Counted from the first letter of the stretch, positions 42,497-52,597 are shown. The stretch: DNA of 64,000 nt from an uncultured Pelagibacteraceae bacterium (GCA_902592275.1 CACJDW010000006.1:1-64000), one strand, 5' to 3'. Program-made: numbers and translations. Notes: generated by a model not told the origin, from the sequence alone.

Positions 42497-44977
42497 TTAA
42501 CTTAAATTTAAATTCTTTAATATTTTAAATGGATTTTCATTTGAGATCTTCTTTGTAGTAATTTTTTTTAATTTCTTAGTAGGACTATATTTAAAAAATG
42601 TTTCATTTTCTTTTTCAAATATTTTATAATTCATTTTTTGAAGTAATTTTTTGAAATTATCTTTACTACATCCTAAAAGATTTAACATTTCTGGAACTAG
42701 TTTTATTTCAGAATTTTCCTTTGAACTAGAATTTATTATTAATACAAATAATCTTTCCAAAATATCAATTCTTACAAAAAAATTATCAAATCTTTCAAAT
42801 CCACACAAAAGCATAAAGTTTTTATTTTTTATTTCTTTATCGTCTAAAAAATTCAAACCAAAGGTAGGTGGTTTTAAATTATGAAATTTTTGATAAAAGT
42901 TTTTCCACAATAATGTTCGCAAAGATACTGCTTCTGGCTTAATTAATTGATAAAGGAAAACATGATATCTCCCAAACTTTACTCCTAAGTCTCTAAGAAT
43001 TTTTCTTTCATTTTGTTCTAAGTTTTTTAGGTATTCAGAAACTTGATCTCGCTTTAATACTCCATTATTTTCATAGAGTTGGTATGCCAGTGCTTTAATT
43101 GATGAATTATTTTCTTTTATATTTTTTAAATCAATTAAACTTTTGAGAACGTTATTTATTTTTGAATGTATCCATTTATTAATAAAGTCATTTAATTTTT
43201 GCTTAGTGTTTGTTTCAATAACATCATCAACAATTAAATCAAAATTAGGATTTAAATAATCATTACCTGTTGTTAATTTGGCAATAGGGAAATCATTCCA
43301 GTAAATTTTAAAATCTTCATTCAAACTAATTAATCCTGTGTCAATTATTGATTGAACGCGTTTTTCTAATTCTGGACCAATAGTTTGCCTAGCAGCTTTT
43401 TTTAAAGATTTAATATCAGTTTCCAAAGCACCTTTTTTTAGATCTAGTTCTAATTTTAGTCCTTTTATCTTTCCGATGAATTGATCATCAATTTTAACAT
43501 CATTGTTTTGTAAAATTTCAGTTTTAAATTCCATATCTTGTTTTAAACCTCTAGCGAGCACGCTTGCTCTTTTGTCAATAAAAGTTTTAGTAAGTTCTTC
43601 ATGTAATCTGTCTGAAAGTCTATCTTCTAAGTGTTTAGTTTTTTCAATCCAATAACTTTGATTTTCTACCCAATTATTTTTATTTGAAACATATGACCAA
43701 GTTCTGACATTTGCAATTCTATTTGATAAAGAATCTACATTTCCATCTAATTTATCTAGTTTCATGAGCTGTAATCTCATATAATCTTCAGAAATTAGTC
43801 CTTTTTTGCTAGTTAAAAATTTAAATACATTTCCAATAACCTCAAAATGATTTCCATAAGTTTTTTTAACAAAGTCAGGAATTTGGCAACATTCCCATAA
43901 GAGCATTAAAGTTTTTTTATCAAATCCTTTATTTAAAATTTTTTGATCTTTTAAAAAATATTTAAGTGCTTTTTCATCCTCACATTCATGAATTTTTCTT
44001 AGCCATTCCATCCGAGGTTTTTCTTCTAAACTTTTAATTAAACTAATTGGGTTATTGAAATTAAGATTTGAATTTCTCCAAAACAAAGTTCTAATTTCTT
44101 CAAATTTATGATTTTCTAATAACTCTACCTCTTCTGGAGATATTTCTTTACAATCACCAGTAATACCGAAACCTCCATTGTTAAGGTATCGACCAGCTCT
44201 ACCGGCTATTTGACCTATTTCAGATAGATTTAATTTTCTTAATTTTTTTCCATCAAATTTCTTAATATTTGAAAAATAAACAAAATCTAAATCCATATTT
44301 ATTCCCATTCCAATTGCATCTGTTGCAACTAAGAAATCGACATCCCCAGATTGATACAATTCAACTTGGGCATTTCTTGTTTTTGGACTTAGTGATCCCA
44401 TTACAATAGCAGCACCACCCTTTTGTCTTCTTATCAACTCAGCAATTGCATAAACCTCCTCTGCTGAAAATGCAATGATTGCTGTTTTTCTGTCAATTCT
44501 TGATATTTTTTTGTGACCAGCGTAGGTAAGTTTAGATAGTCGTTCTCTATTTATAAATTCAATATCTGCATCTAATTTTGAAATAATATTTTTAATGGTA
44601 CTTGAACCCATTAACATTGTAAGTTTTTCTCCCCTCATATTTAAAAGTCTGTCAGTAAAAATATGACCTCTTTCATGATCAGAGCACATTTGAATCTCAT
44701 CTACGCCAACAAACTCTAGATGTTTGTCAATTGGCATAGACTCAACTGTGCATAAAAAATATTTAGCGTTAGATGGAATTATTTTTTCTTCTCCAGTTAT
44801 AAGCGCAACTTTATCTAAACTTATTTTCTTGATTACTTTATCATATACTTCTCTTGCAAGTAATCTAAGTGGAAATCCAATCATACCGCTTTCAAAAGAA
44901 AGCATGGTTTCGATAGCAAGATGGGTTTTGCCTGTATTAGTAGGACCGAGAACAGCTGTAATTTTATTTTTAGTCAT
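42497..44977 (-). CDS. SUV3-like DExH RNA helicase
   Basis: 826 residues. The N-terminal helicase core has AVLGPTNTGKTHLAIE (Walker A), FVGVDEIQMCSDHERGH (DEIQ), GSLSPKTRNAQVELYQ, ATDAIGMGINMDLDFV and IGQIAGRAGRYLNNG (motif VI). The C-terminal half (from about 350) is the SUV3/MgpS-type extension, helical and charged. Mitochondrial SUV3 unwinds RNA with PNPase in the mtEXO degradosome; the PNPase gene of this organism is at 13.3 kb. First gene of helicase-terB-fdxA-carD. Confidence 0.9.
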   Translation of the reverse strand: MTKNKITAVLGPTNTGKTHLAIETMLSFESGMIGFPLRLLAREVYDKVIKKISLDKVALITGEEKIIPSNAKYFLCTVESMPIDKHLEFVGVDEIQMCSDHERGHIFTDRLLNMRGEKLTMLMGSSTIKNIISKLDADIEFINRERLSKLTYAGHKKISRIDRKTAIIAFSAEEVYAIAELIRRQKGGAAIVMGSLSPKTRNAQVELYQSGDVDFLVATDAIGMGINMDLDFVYFSNIKKFDGKKLRKLNLSEIGQIAGRAGRYLNNGGFGITGDCKEISPEEVELLENHKFEEIRTLFWRNSNLNFNNPISLIKSLEEKPRMEWLRKIHECEDEKALKYFLKDQKILNKGFDKKTLMLLWECCQIPDFVKKTYGNHFEVIGNVFKFLTSKKGLISEDYMRLQLMKLDKLDGNVDSLSNRIANVRTWSYVSNKNNWVENQSYWIEKTKHLEDRLSDRLHEELTKTFIDKRASVLARGLKQDMEFKTEILQNNDVKIDDQFIGKIKGLKLELDLKKGALETDIKSLKKAARQTIGPELEKRVQSIIDTGLISLNEDFKIYWNDFPIAKLTTGNDYLNPNFDLIVDDVIETNTKQKLNDFINKWIHSKINNVLKSLIDLKNIKENNSSIKALAYQLYENNGVLKRDQVSEYLKNLEQNERKILRDLGVKFGRYHVFLYQLIKPEAVSLRTLLWKNFYQKFHNLKPPTFGLNFLDDKEIKNKNFMLLCGFERFDNFFVRIDILERLFVLIINSSSKENSEIKLVPEMLNLLGCSKDNFKKLLQKMNYKIFEKENETFFKYSPTKKLKKITTKKISNENPFKILKNLNLS

Positions 44978-45150
44978 TTCTATCTTTTGTGCTTCTTTTT
45001 TTTTACCTACCAGATATTGTTACTGCTAAAGAACAAAAATAGACTAAAACATGACCGAATCGGAGGGCAAAAAGTTCTCATTTTCTTTTAAATGTTAGTG
45101 AGATTATCATAAATAAGATTAATTCTATAACAGTAATTTAATTTAATAAA

Positions 45151-47112
45151 ATGAGTAAAAAACTTTGGCAACCCCCTCTAATTGAAAAAAAAAATTCAAA
45201 TTTATTTGCTTTTGAAAATTACATTTCAAAAAAATTAAAAATAAAATTTAACAGAAATTATAAAAAATTATTAAATTGGAGTATTAAAAATTCACCTGAG
45301 TTTTGGAGTAGATTTTGGGATTTTAGCAAAATAAAGGGAATTAAAAGTAATAAAAATTTTAGAAAATCAAAGACTTTTTATAAAAATTTATTTTTACCAG
45401 GTAGCAGACTAAATTTTGGTGAAAATTTATTATCTAAAAACAACAATGAAAAAGCAGTAACCTTTATTAGTGAAAATGGATTTAGAGAAGAAAGATCATG
45501 GAGACAATTAAATTTAAATACTAATAAAATTTCAAAGTTTCTAAAAAAAATAAATATTAAAAAGGGAGATAGAGTAGCTGCATATATGCCAAATACTATT
45601 GAAACTGTTGAAGCATTCATTGCTATAACTTCTTTGGGAGGTATTTGGTCTTCTTGTAGTCCTGATTTTGGTTCTAAAGGGGTTATAGAAAGATTTTCTC
45701 AAATTAATCCAAAAGTTTTATTCATCACAGATCAGTATTTTTATAATGGAAAAAAAATAGATGTTTTAAAAAGACTTCCAGAGATTTTAAAATTTATCCC
45801 ATCAATTAAAAGTGTTGTAATTAGTAATTACCCTGGCAAAAAATTTATTAAAAATAAATTTAAATTTAAAAAAATTAATTTTTTTAAATGGAATAAATTA
45901 ATCCAAACTAATGCTGAAAAAATTAATTTTAAAAGATTTGATTTTGAAACAGAATTAGCAATATTATATTCAAGTGGAACTACTGGAAAACCTAAATGTA
46001 TTTGTCATAGATCTGGTGGTGTCTTAATCCAGCATATGAAGGAACATCAATTACATTGTAATATTAAAGAAAATGATAACGTTTTTTATTTTACCACATG
46101 TGGATGGATGATGTGGAATTGGTTAGTTAGTTCATTAGCATCGAGGGCATCTATTGTTCTTTTTGATGGATCTCCAATGTTTAAATCTGCTGATTTGCTT
46201 TTGAAAATAGCACAAAGAGAAAAAATAACTTTATTTGGAATAAGTGCGAAGTATGTAGATGCTTTAAGAAAATTTAAACCAAAATTAAAATATAAATTTA
46301 AACTAAATAAACTAAGAACAATTTGTTCAACTGGCTCACCTCTTTCAGAAGAAAGTTTCAAATATGTTTATAAGCATATTAAAAAAAATGTACACTTGTC
46401 ATCTATTTCTGGTGGTACCGATATTGTTTCGTGCTTTGTGTTAGGAAATTTATATCAGCCAGTAAATATAGGAGAAATACAAAACAATGGTTTGGCTTTA
46501 GATGTAGATGTTTTAAGTGATAAAGGGAAGTCTTTAAAAAATAGTAAAGGAGAACTTGTCTGTAAAAATCCTTTTCCATCAATGCCTTTAAAGTTTTGGA
46601 ATGATAAAAATGATATTAAATTTAAGAGTGCTTATTTTAATAGATTTAAAAACATATGGCACCATGGAGATTACGCAGAGATAAAAAATAGTGGTGGATA
46701 TATAATTCATGGAAGATCAGATACCACCTTAAATCCAGGAGGTGTAAGACTTGGAACAGCAGAGATATATTCAGAAGTTGAAAAGTTTAAAGAAATAAAA
46801 GAGTCTATTGTTGTAGGACAATCATGGGATAATGATGTTAGAATAGTTTTATTTATTGTAATGAGCAAAAATTATTCATTAACAGCAGAATTAATCAACA
46901 AAATTAAATTACAAATAAAAAAAAATGCATCTCCTAGACATGTTCCAAGTAAAATTATTGTTGTAAAAGATATACCTCGAACAAAAAGTGGCAAAATAGT
47001 TGAACTTGCAGTTAAAAGTAAGATAGAAGGAAGTCAAATTAAAAACATTGAAGCTTTAGCAAATCCCGAAGCTCTTGAACAATTTAATAATTTAAAAGAA
47101 TTGAGCAATTAA
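45151..47112 (+). CDS. aacS: Acetoacetyl-CoA synthetase
   Basis: 653 residues, AMP-forming. LWQPPLIEKKNSNLFAFENY is the acetoacetate-CoA ligase N-terminus, ILYSSGTTGKPKCICHRSGG the adenylate loop, TTCGWMMWNWLVS, ISGGTDIVSCFVLG and SDTTLNPGGVRLGTAEIYS the family blocks, and PRTKSGKIVELAVK holds the catalytic Lys. It activates acetoacetate to acetoacetyl-CoA, allowing use of ketone bodies or PHB-type products. The aminotransferase gene follows at once (0 bases). Confidence 0.93.
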   Translation: MSKKLWQPPLIEKKNSNLFAFENYISKKLKIKFNRNYKKLLNWSIKNSPEFWSRFWDFSKIKGIKSNKNFRKSKTFYKNLFLPGSRLNFGENLLSKNNNEKAVTFISENGFREERSWRQLNLNTNKISKFLKKINIKKGDRVAAYMPNTIETVEAFIAITSLGGIWSSCSPDFGSKGVIERFSQINPKVLFITDQYFYNGKKIDVLKRLPEILKFIPSIKSVVISNYPGKKFIKNKFKFKKINFFKWNKLIQTNAEKINFKRFDFETELAILYSSGTTGKPKCICHRSGGVLIQHMKEHQLHCNIKENDNVFYFTTCGWMMWNWLVSSLASRASIVLFDGSPMFKSADLLLKIAQREKITLFGISAKYVDALRKFKPKLKYKFKLNKLRTICSTGSPLSEESFKYVYKHIKKNVHLSSISGGTDIVSCFVLGNLYQPVNIGEIQNNGLALDVDVLSDKGKSLKNSKGELVCKNPFPSMPLKFWNDKNDIKFKSAYFNRFKNIWHHGDYAEIKNSGGYIIHGRSDTTLNPGGVRLGTAEIYSEVEKFKEIKESIVVGQSWDNDVRIVLFIVMSKNYSLTAELINKIKLQIKKNASPRHVPSKIIVVKDIPRTKSGKIVELAVKSKIEGSQIKNIEALANPEALEQFNNLKELSN

Positions 47113-48339
47113 ATGTTAAAAAATTTTGTCAAAGACCTAAAGCCCTCATCTACTCTTGCAATTAATGAAACTTCAAAACAATTAGAACAACAAGGAAAAA
47201 AAATCTTTAAATTTGGTTTTGGACAATCACCATTTAAAGTACCTGAGGATGTAGTTGAAGAATTAAAAAGTAATGCCTATCAAAACAAATATTTACCCAT
47301 GCAGGGCCTTGAGGAATTAAGGGAAGCTGTAGCGAAATATTCATCTAAAAAGAAAAATTATAACTACAAAGCTAACAATGTAATTATTGGACCAGGATCT
47401 AAAGAATTAATGTTTTTATTACATGTAATTTTTGATGGTGAAATTATATTGCCAGCACCCAGTTGGGTTTCATATGCACCACAAGCTATTTTAGGGAGAA
47501 ATAAAACTCAAATTCTCCAAACAGAAAGAGAAAACAACTGGTTTCCTACCGGAGCACAAATTGAGAAAATCATATCAAAAGATAAAGATAAAAATTATTT
47601 ATTATTTTTAAATTCACCGAACAATCCTTCTGGACAGGTTTGTAACAAATTAGAAGAAATTTCAGAAATTGCCAAAAAGTATAATCTTATAATATTATCA
47701 GATGAAATATACTCAGAATTAACATTTTCGAAAAATTTTAAATCTATCTCAAGTTATTGTCCTGAAAAAACTATTATTAGTACTGGACTTAGTAAATGGT
47801 GTGGTGCAGGAGGATGGAGACTTGGTTATTTTATAATTCCAGATGAATTGAATAATATAAAAAATATGATCAATGTATTAGCTAGTGAAACTTTTTCTGC
47901 TGTGAGCGCGCCTATTCAGTATGCAGCAATCAAAGCTTACGAAAATGATCATTCAAATTATATTACAAAATCAGTAAATATTTTAAGTGCAGTTGGTAAA
48001 TATGTTTTTTCAAATTTAAAATCAAATAAGGTATTGATTAATGAGCCTGAAGGAGGGTTTTATTTAATGCCAGAATTTTTAAATAACAAATTTAAAACTT
48101 CATCAGAAATGTGTAAGGATATATTAAATAATACTGGAGTTGCTTTATTACCAGGTTCTGATTTTGGGTTTAATCCAGATAAAATGTTAGCAAGGTTAAG
48201 TTTTACAGATTTTGATGGACAAGAGTTTATGAACAATATTGATGAAACAAAAAAAATTGATGAAAATTTAATTAATAAGTTTGCGCCAAAAGTAGTAGAA
48301 GGTGTTAATAAACTAAAGAATTGGTCAGAAAACTTATAA
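47113..48339 (+). CDS. Class I/II PLP-dependent aminotransferase
   Basis: 408 residues. KYLPMQGLEELREAVAKY, LPAPSWVSYAPQA, LNSPNNPSGQVC, ILSDEIYSEL and the PLP-lysine motif STGLSKWCGAGGWRLGYF are those of fold-type I aspartate aminotransferase relatives. ARLSFTDFDGQEF near the end gives the carboxylate-binding Arg. The substrate is unclear; aspartate/aromatic-type is possible. Starts at the first base after aacS, so probably one transcript. Confidence 0.87.
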   Translation: MLKNFVKDLKPSSTLAINETSKQLEQQGKKIFKFGFGQSPFKVPEDVVEELKSNAYQNKYLPMQGLEELREAVAKYSSKKKNYNYKANNVIIGPGSKELMFLLHVIFDGEIILPAPSWVSYAPQAILGRNKTQILQTERENNWFPTGAQIEKIISKDKDKNYLLFLNSPNNPSGQVCNKLEEISEIAKKYNLIILSDEIYSELTFSKNFKSISSYCPEKTIISTGLSKWCGAGGWRLGYFIIPDELNNIKNMINVLASETFSAVSAPIQYAAIKAYENDHSNYITKSVNILSAVGKYVFSNLKSNKVLINEPEGGFYLMPEFLNNKFKTSSEMCKDILNNTGVALLPGSDFGFNPDKMLARLSFTDFDGQEFMNNIDETKKIDENLINKFAPKVVEGVNKLKNWSENL

Positions 48340-48418
48340 AATCACTCTGTACACCTACGATTATTTTTTGTTAGAATAAACTTATAAAAATAACGACATA
48401 TAAATAGAGGGGTAAACA

Positions 48419-49423
48419 ATGAAAAAAATAATCACATCTCTATCAAGTGCTTTACTGATTTTATTTGCATCATTGTCTTTGACAACTGTTGCTAAATCAG
48501 CTGAGTTCTTTACGATAGGAACAGGCGGACCTACAGGAGTATACTTCCAAACAGGGAACGCTATATGTAAAATGCTTCACAAATCAGCAATTAGTGCTGA
48601 ACATGGTAGAAAAAAAGGTACAGCTAAAGCTTATAGATGTACTGCTCCATCCACTGGTGGATCTAACTACAATATTGGTCAGATAGCAGCTGGAGAATTC
48701 CAATTTGGTGTAGCGCAATCAGACTGGCAGTATCATGCTGTTAATGGATCTAGTAAATGGGAAGGAAAACAATTTAGTAATTTGAGAGCAGTTTTCTCAG
48801 TTCACAATGAGCCTTTTCAAATTTGGGCTAGAAAAAAAGCAAAAATTAAAGATTTTGCTGGATTAAAAGGAAAAGTAGTTAACATCGGTAATCCTGGTTC
48901 AGGTCAAAGAGGAACTATGGAAGAACTGATGAAAGCAATGGGTGTTGATAACAGTTTCTTTAAATCAACAACTGAACTTACATCTTCTGAACAAGTTAAG
49001 GCGCTATGTGACGGAAAAATAGATGCATTTGGTTATTCTGTTGGATTTCCAAATGGTGCTATGGAACAAGCAGCAACTTGTGCAGCAAAAGCATCTCCAA
49101 TTAATTTAACAGGTTCTGAGGTTCAAGGTTTAATTGATGGTGCAGATTATTATGCACAGGCAGTAATACCTAAAGGAACTTACACAGGTCAGAAAAAAGA
49201 TGCTACAACTTTTGGTGTAAAAGCTACTGTTGTTACTTCTGCAGATGTTTCTGAAGAGCTTGTTTATTTAGTTACAAAAGCTGTGATGGAAAATTTTGAT
49301 GATTTCAAAAAACAACATCCAGCATTTGGATTCTTGGAAAAGAAAAACATGATTAAAGATGGTTTATCTGCTCCATTACATCCAGGTGCAATAAAATACT
49401 ATAAAGAAGCTGGGTTAATGTAA
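48419..49423 (+). CDS. TAXI-family TRAP transporter solute receptor
   Basis: 334 residues with a signal peptide (1-28, ends AKSA). FFTIGTGGPTGVYFQTGNAIC is the TAXI start, and GKVVNIGNPGSGQRGTMEEL with DGKIDAFGYSVGFP the ligand domain. These periplasmic proteins deliver glutamate/2-oxoacid-like or other organic acids to a fused TRAP permease. A strong AGAGGGG precedes the start. It is separated from its permease by an intrinsic terminator, so receptor mRNA should exceed permease mRNA. Confidence 0.92.
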   Translation: MKKIITSLSSALLILFASLSLTTVAKSAEFFTIGTGGPTGVYFQTGNAICKMLHKSAISAEHGRKKGTAKAYRCTAPSTGGSNYNIGQIAAGEFQFGVAQSDWQYHAVNGSSKWEGKQFSNLRAVFSVHNEPFQIWARKKAKIKDFAGLKGKVVNIGNPGSGQRGTMEELMKAMGVDNSFFKSTTELTSSEQVKALCDGKIDAFGYSVGFPNGAMEQAATCAAKASPINLTGSEVQGLIDGADYYAQAVIPKGTYTGQKKDATTFGVKATVVTSADVSEELVYLVTKAVMENFDDFKKQHPAFGFLEKKNMIKDGLSAPLHPGAIKYYKEAGLM

Positions 49424-49440
49424 TCCATTTTTTATTAATT

Positions 49441-49476
49441 AAAAAGGCCTGGTAATTTTTACCGGGCCTTTTTTTT
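49441..49476 (+). terminator. Intrinsic terminator between TRAP receptor and permease
   Basis: AAAAAGGCCTGGTA (49441-49454), loop ATTTT, TACCGGGCCTTTTT (49460-49473) with one T-G pair and a T run to 49476. Partial read-through would set a high receptor to permease ratio. Confidence 0.9.
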
Positions 49477-49494
49477 ATGGTATGAATAATTTTG

Positions 49495-51816
49495 ATGAGC
49501 GACTCAATCAGCAGTAAAATTAAAAATAAAATAAGCGAAGACTTATCACCAACTAGAAATATTACTGGTTTTCATTTAAAAATTGTTTCAGCAATAGCAA
49601 TTATTTGGTCACTATTTCAACTTTGGTACGCTTCACCATTTCCATTTATGCTAAATTTTGGAATGTTTAAGGGATTGCCAGCAAGAGCAATTCATTTAGG
49701 TTTTGCTTTAACTTTAGCCTTTTTAATTTACCCAATCTCAAAAGGTAAGAAAATTTCGTTTTTTGATGTTTTGATCAGTTTTATGGGAGCGATATCGTGT
49801 CTTTATATTTATTTTTTTTATGATCAGTTGGTTGAAAGAGGGGGTGTTCTTTTAAATCTGAAGATTTCAGAAACATTAAATTTTCCATTAGAATTGATTT
49901 TAGGAGGATGTGGAATTTTAATTCTTTTAGAGGCCACCAGAAGAGCAATTGGTTTACCTTTGGTAATTATAGCTAGTTGTTTTCTATTGTTTTCATACTT
50001 TGGAAGGTATGCACCTGAAATAATTTCTCATGGTGGTTTGTCTTTAAATAGACTTGTAGGCTTCCAATGGCTTGATCAAGAAGCAATTTTTGGAATTCCA
50101 ATTGGGGTATCAGTAGATTTTATTTTCCTATTTGTTTTATTTGGCGCTTTGCTTGAAACTGCTGGTGGTGGAAAATATTTTTTAGATCTTGCTTTTGCAA
50201 TGGTTGGAAAAATGAGAGGAGGACCTGCAAAGGCAGCAATATTAGGCTCAGGTATGACTGGATTAATTTCGGGATCTTCAATTGCAAACACAGTTACTAC
50301 TGGAACTTTTACAATTCCAATTATGAAAAAAACTGGTTTTTCAAAAGAAAAAGCTGGTGCTATCGAGGTTTCCTCATCAGTCAATGGTCAGATCATGCCA
50401 CCTGTCATGGGCGCGGCTGCATTCGTAATGGCAAGTTTTATTGGTGTAACTTACTTTGAAATAGTTAAACATGCTTTCTTACCAGCAATTATTTCTTACA
50501 TAGCATTATTTTATATTTCACATTTAGAAGCTTTAAAATTAAATCTCAAAGGAATGGATGATGCAGATGTTCCTCATTTAAAAAAAACTTTTTTATCTGG
50601 GATACATTTTTTAATACCAATTTTTGTTTTAATTTATACTTTGGTTTATTTAAGATTTACTGCCTCATATTCAATTTTTTATGCAACCATTACTTTGGTT
50701 TTAGTCAATTTAATAAATTTGTTAATTAAAAATGAAATTAAAAAAGATGCTCTTAAAGAATGGTTTAATCAAACAATAGTTGGTTTTGAAAAAGGCGCTT
50801 TAAATATGGTTGCTGTTGGTATAGCGATTGCAACTGCAGGAATTATTGTTGGTGCAGTTGGATCTACAGGCTTAAGTACTAATTTAATAATAGTTATAGA
50901 ATCTATAGCTAAAGATAACGTTACTATATTATTATTTTTAACAATTATTTTGTGCTTACTTTTAGGAATGGGTTTGCCAACAACGGCAAATTATGTTGTT
51001 GTTGCTTCTTTAATGGCGACTGTGTTGGTGGATGTTGGGAATGCCTCAGGTTTTATTTTTCCGTTAATTGCAGTTCATTTATTTGTCTTTTATTTTGGCT
51101 TAATGGCTGATGTAACGCCACCAGTGGGACTTGCCTCTTATGCAGCTGCAGGAATATCTGGTGGAGATCCCTTAAGAACAGGGGTGCAAGCTTTTTGGTA
51201 TAGTTTAAGAACAGGAATTTTGCCAATTGTATTCTTATTTAACCATGAACTTTTACTTATTGGTATTGAAAATATTTGGCATGGATTGATTGTAATTATA
51301 ACTTCTTTAATTGGGATTTTAGTATTTACCTCAGCCACTCAAGGATGGTTTATTAATAAACTTAAATGGTATGAAATAATTATTTTTTTAGTAATTTCTA
51401 TTTCCTTGTTATCACCCGACTTTGTTTTAAACAAATTTTATCCAAAATACAATTATGAGGAAATTACTAAAATTAATTCAATGAAATTAGACTCAACAAA
51501 AGAAATTCAAATTAAAATAACAAGGCCTAGTTTATACGGAGAAAGATATAAGTTATTTGTGATATCAAAAAATACTTTTGAAGATAAATTTACTTTAGAG
51601 GACTATGGAATTACATTAATGAAACAAGATGATAAAGTTGTTGTTGATAATTTGAAATGGAATGGAGAAGCAAAAAAAAGTGGTTTTGAAATGGGAGACT
51701 ATATAAGTGAATTTAAAATTGAAAATTCAGATAGACCATCCAAAAATATCGTTTATCCTATAGCAATATTATTGTTAGTAGTATTTGGCTACTTTAACTT
51801 AAAAAGAAAAGAGTAA
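49495..51816 (+). CDS. TRAP permease, fused small and large subunits, with DUF3394 tail
   Basis: 773 residues from ATG 49495 (a TTG one codon earlier is possible). Four N-terminal helices (DctQ-like) and about twelve DctM-like helices follow: GTFTIPIMKKTGF, SSVNGQIMPPVMGAAAFV, LLLGMGLPTTANYVVVASL and DVTPPVGLASYAAAGISGGDP are the large-subunit hallmarks. After the last transport helix the protein carries a soluble DUF3394-type domain (about 650-745), PDZ-like in KWNGEAKKSGFEMGDYI, and a final membrane helix. It is a sodium-driven importer fed by the TAXI receptor upstream. Confidence 0.92.
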   Translation: MSDSISSKIKNKISEDLSPTRNITGFHLKIVSAIAIIWSLFQLWYASPFPFMLNFGMFKGLPARAIHLGFALTLAFLIYPISKGKKISFFDVLISFMGAISCLYIYFFYDQLVERGGVLLNLKISETLNFPLELILGGCGILILLEATRRAIGLPLVIIASCFLLFSYFGRYAPEIISHGGLSLNRLVGFQWLDQEAIFGIPIGVSVDFIFLFVLFGALLETAGGGKYFLDLAFAMVGKMRGGPAKAAILGSGMTGLISGSSIANTVTTGTFTIPIMKKTGFSKEKAGAIEVSSSVNGQIMPPVMGAAAFVMASFIGVTYFEIVKHAFLPAIISYIALFYISHLEALKLNLKGMDDADVPHLKKTFLSGIHFLIPIFVLIYTLVYLRFTASYSIFYATITLVLVNLINLLIKNEIKKDALKEWFNQTIVGFEKGALNMVAVGIAIATAGIIVGAVGSTGLSTNLIIVIESIAKDNVTILLFLTIILCLLLGMGLPTTANYVVVASLMATVLVDVGNASGFIFPLIAVHLFVFYFGLMADVTPPVGLASYAAAGISGGDPLRTGVQAFWYSLRTGILPIVFLFNHELLLIGIENIWHGLIVIITSLIGILVFTSATQGWFINKLKWYEIIIFLVISISLLSPDFVLNKFYPKYNYEEITKINSMKLDSTKEIQIKITRPSLYGERYKLFVISKNTFEDKFTLEDYGITLMKQDDKVVVDNLKWNGEAKKSGFEMGDYISEFKIENSDRPSKNIVYPIAILLLVVFGYFNLKRKE

Positions 51817-51818
51817 AA

Positions 51819-52244
51819 TTACCCACCTGGACCTAAATTAGAAGGCTTTATTTTAATAATTTTCCAAACTCCAGATGCAGATGTAATTATTTTATCATTA
51901 CACTTTAGTTCACAAAATAAAAACACGAGAGTATTTGTTTTTTTTAAAATTTTTGTATGTCCAATAATTTCATCTCCAACTTTTGAAGCGCCTATAAATT
52001 TTATATCTAAAGATATAGTTACACATGGAGCATTTCCTGCAGCTCTATGTGCGGCTGTTCCTGCTCCTGCATCTATTAAAGCAGATAAGTAACCCCCATG
52101 AGTTATTCCAGCAGCATTTAAATGATTTTCATTAATTATAGATTTAAATTCATATTCATTTTCTGAAATAGCTTTAAATAAAACACCCCCATTGTGTTTC
52201 ATAAATCCAGGCTTAATACTTATTTGCTCAAATTGATTGCTCAT
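51819..52244 (-). CDS. PaaI-type hotdog thioesterase
   Basis: 141 residues. HNGGVLFKAISENEYEFK, LNAAGITHGGYLSALIDAGAG (the 4HBT core helix with HGG) and SLDIKFIGASKVGD fit the PaaI/YbgC family acting on acyl-CoA thioesters. The substrate is unknown. It converges on the TRAP permease with 2 bases between, and a predicted membrane microprotein lies just upstream. Confidence 0.85.
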   Translation of the reverse strand: MSNQFEQISIKPGFMKHNGGVLFKAISENEYEFKSIINENHLNAAGITHGGYLSALIDAGAGTAAHRAAGNAPCVTISLDIKFIGASKVGDEIIGHTKILKKTNTLVFLFCELKCNDKIITSASGVWKIIKIKPSNLGPGG

Positions 52245-52250
52245 AATTTT

Positions 52251-52349
52251 TTATAATATAAATGTTAAAATTAATAAAATAACTAAAATAATTATAAAAA
52301 AATATATTACTGATTTTTGCAAAGATGCATTCAAAAGCCAATTAAACAT
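52251..52349 (-). CDS. Predicted 32-residue single-span membrane microprotein
   Basis: A short frame begins MFNWLLNASLQKSVIYF and continues as I/L/V/F-rich sequence to its end (residues about 14-32). An AAGGAAAC ribosome binding site lies 5-6 bases before the ATG. It fits between tRNA-Arg and the thioesterase gene on the same strand, ending 6 bases before the thioesterase ATG. It resembles single-helix microproteins of other bacteria, but hydrophobic short frames arise easily in AT-rich DNA. Confidence 0.45.
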   Translation of the reverse strand: MFNWLLNASLQKSVIYFFIIILVILLILTFIL

Positions 52350-52362
52350 TTTGTTTCCTTTT

Positions 52363-52439
52363 TGGTGGACCGCCCAGAACTCGAATCTGGAATCTCCCGG
52401 TTCGTAGCCGAGCGCCTTATCCAATTTGGCCAGCGGTCC
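52363..52439 (-). tRNA. tRNA-Arg (ACG)
   Basis: Read on the - strand: acceptor GGACCGC with GCGGTCC, then A and encoded CCA; D arm GCC/GGC; anticodon arm CTCGG / CTACGAA / CCGGG, anticodon ACG (normally read as ICG after TadA action); T arm CCAGA TTCGAGT TCTGG. No other RNA gene lies nearby; the rest of the spacer to 52597 shows nothing beyond AT-rich sequence. Confidence 0.97.
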
Positions 52440-52597
52440 CTAATTAATTTTTTTAAATATATCAAAGTTACTGTATTTTTTGATTTTATTAACAAATTTT
52501 GTACAATTAAAATACAGCTTTACTCCAAAAGATTAATTTATGTGCTAAAATAACATTAAATATACTCTTATTTAGGTATATAAACCCTTTTAAAATA

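Noticed and set aside
52317-52553. 78-residue + strand frame across tRNA-Arg
   Set aside because: Covers a complete tRNA on the opposite strand.
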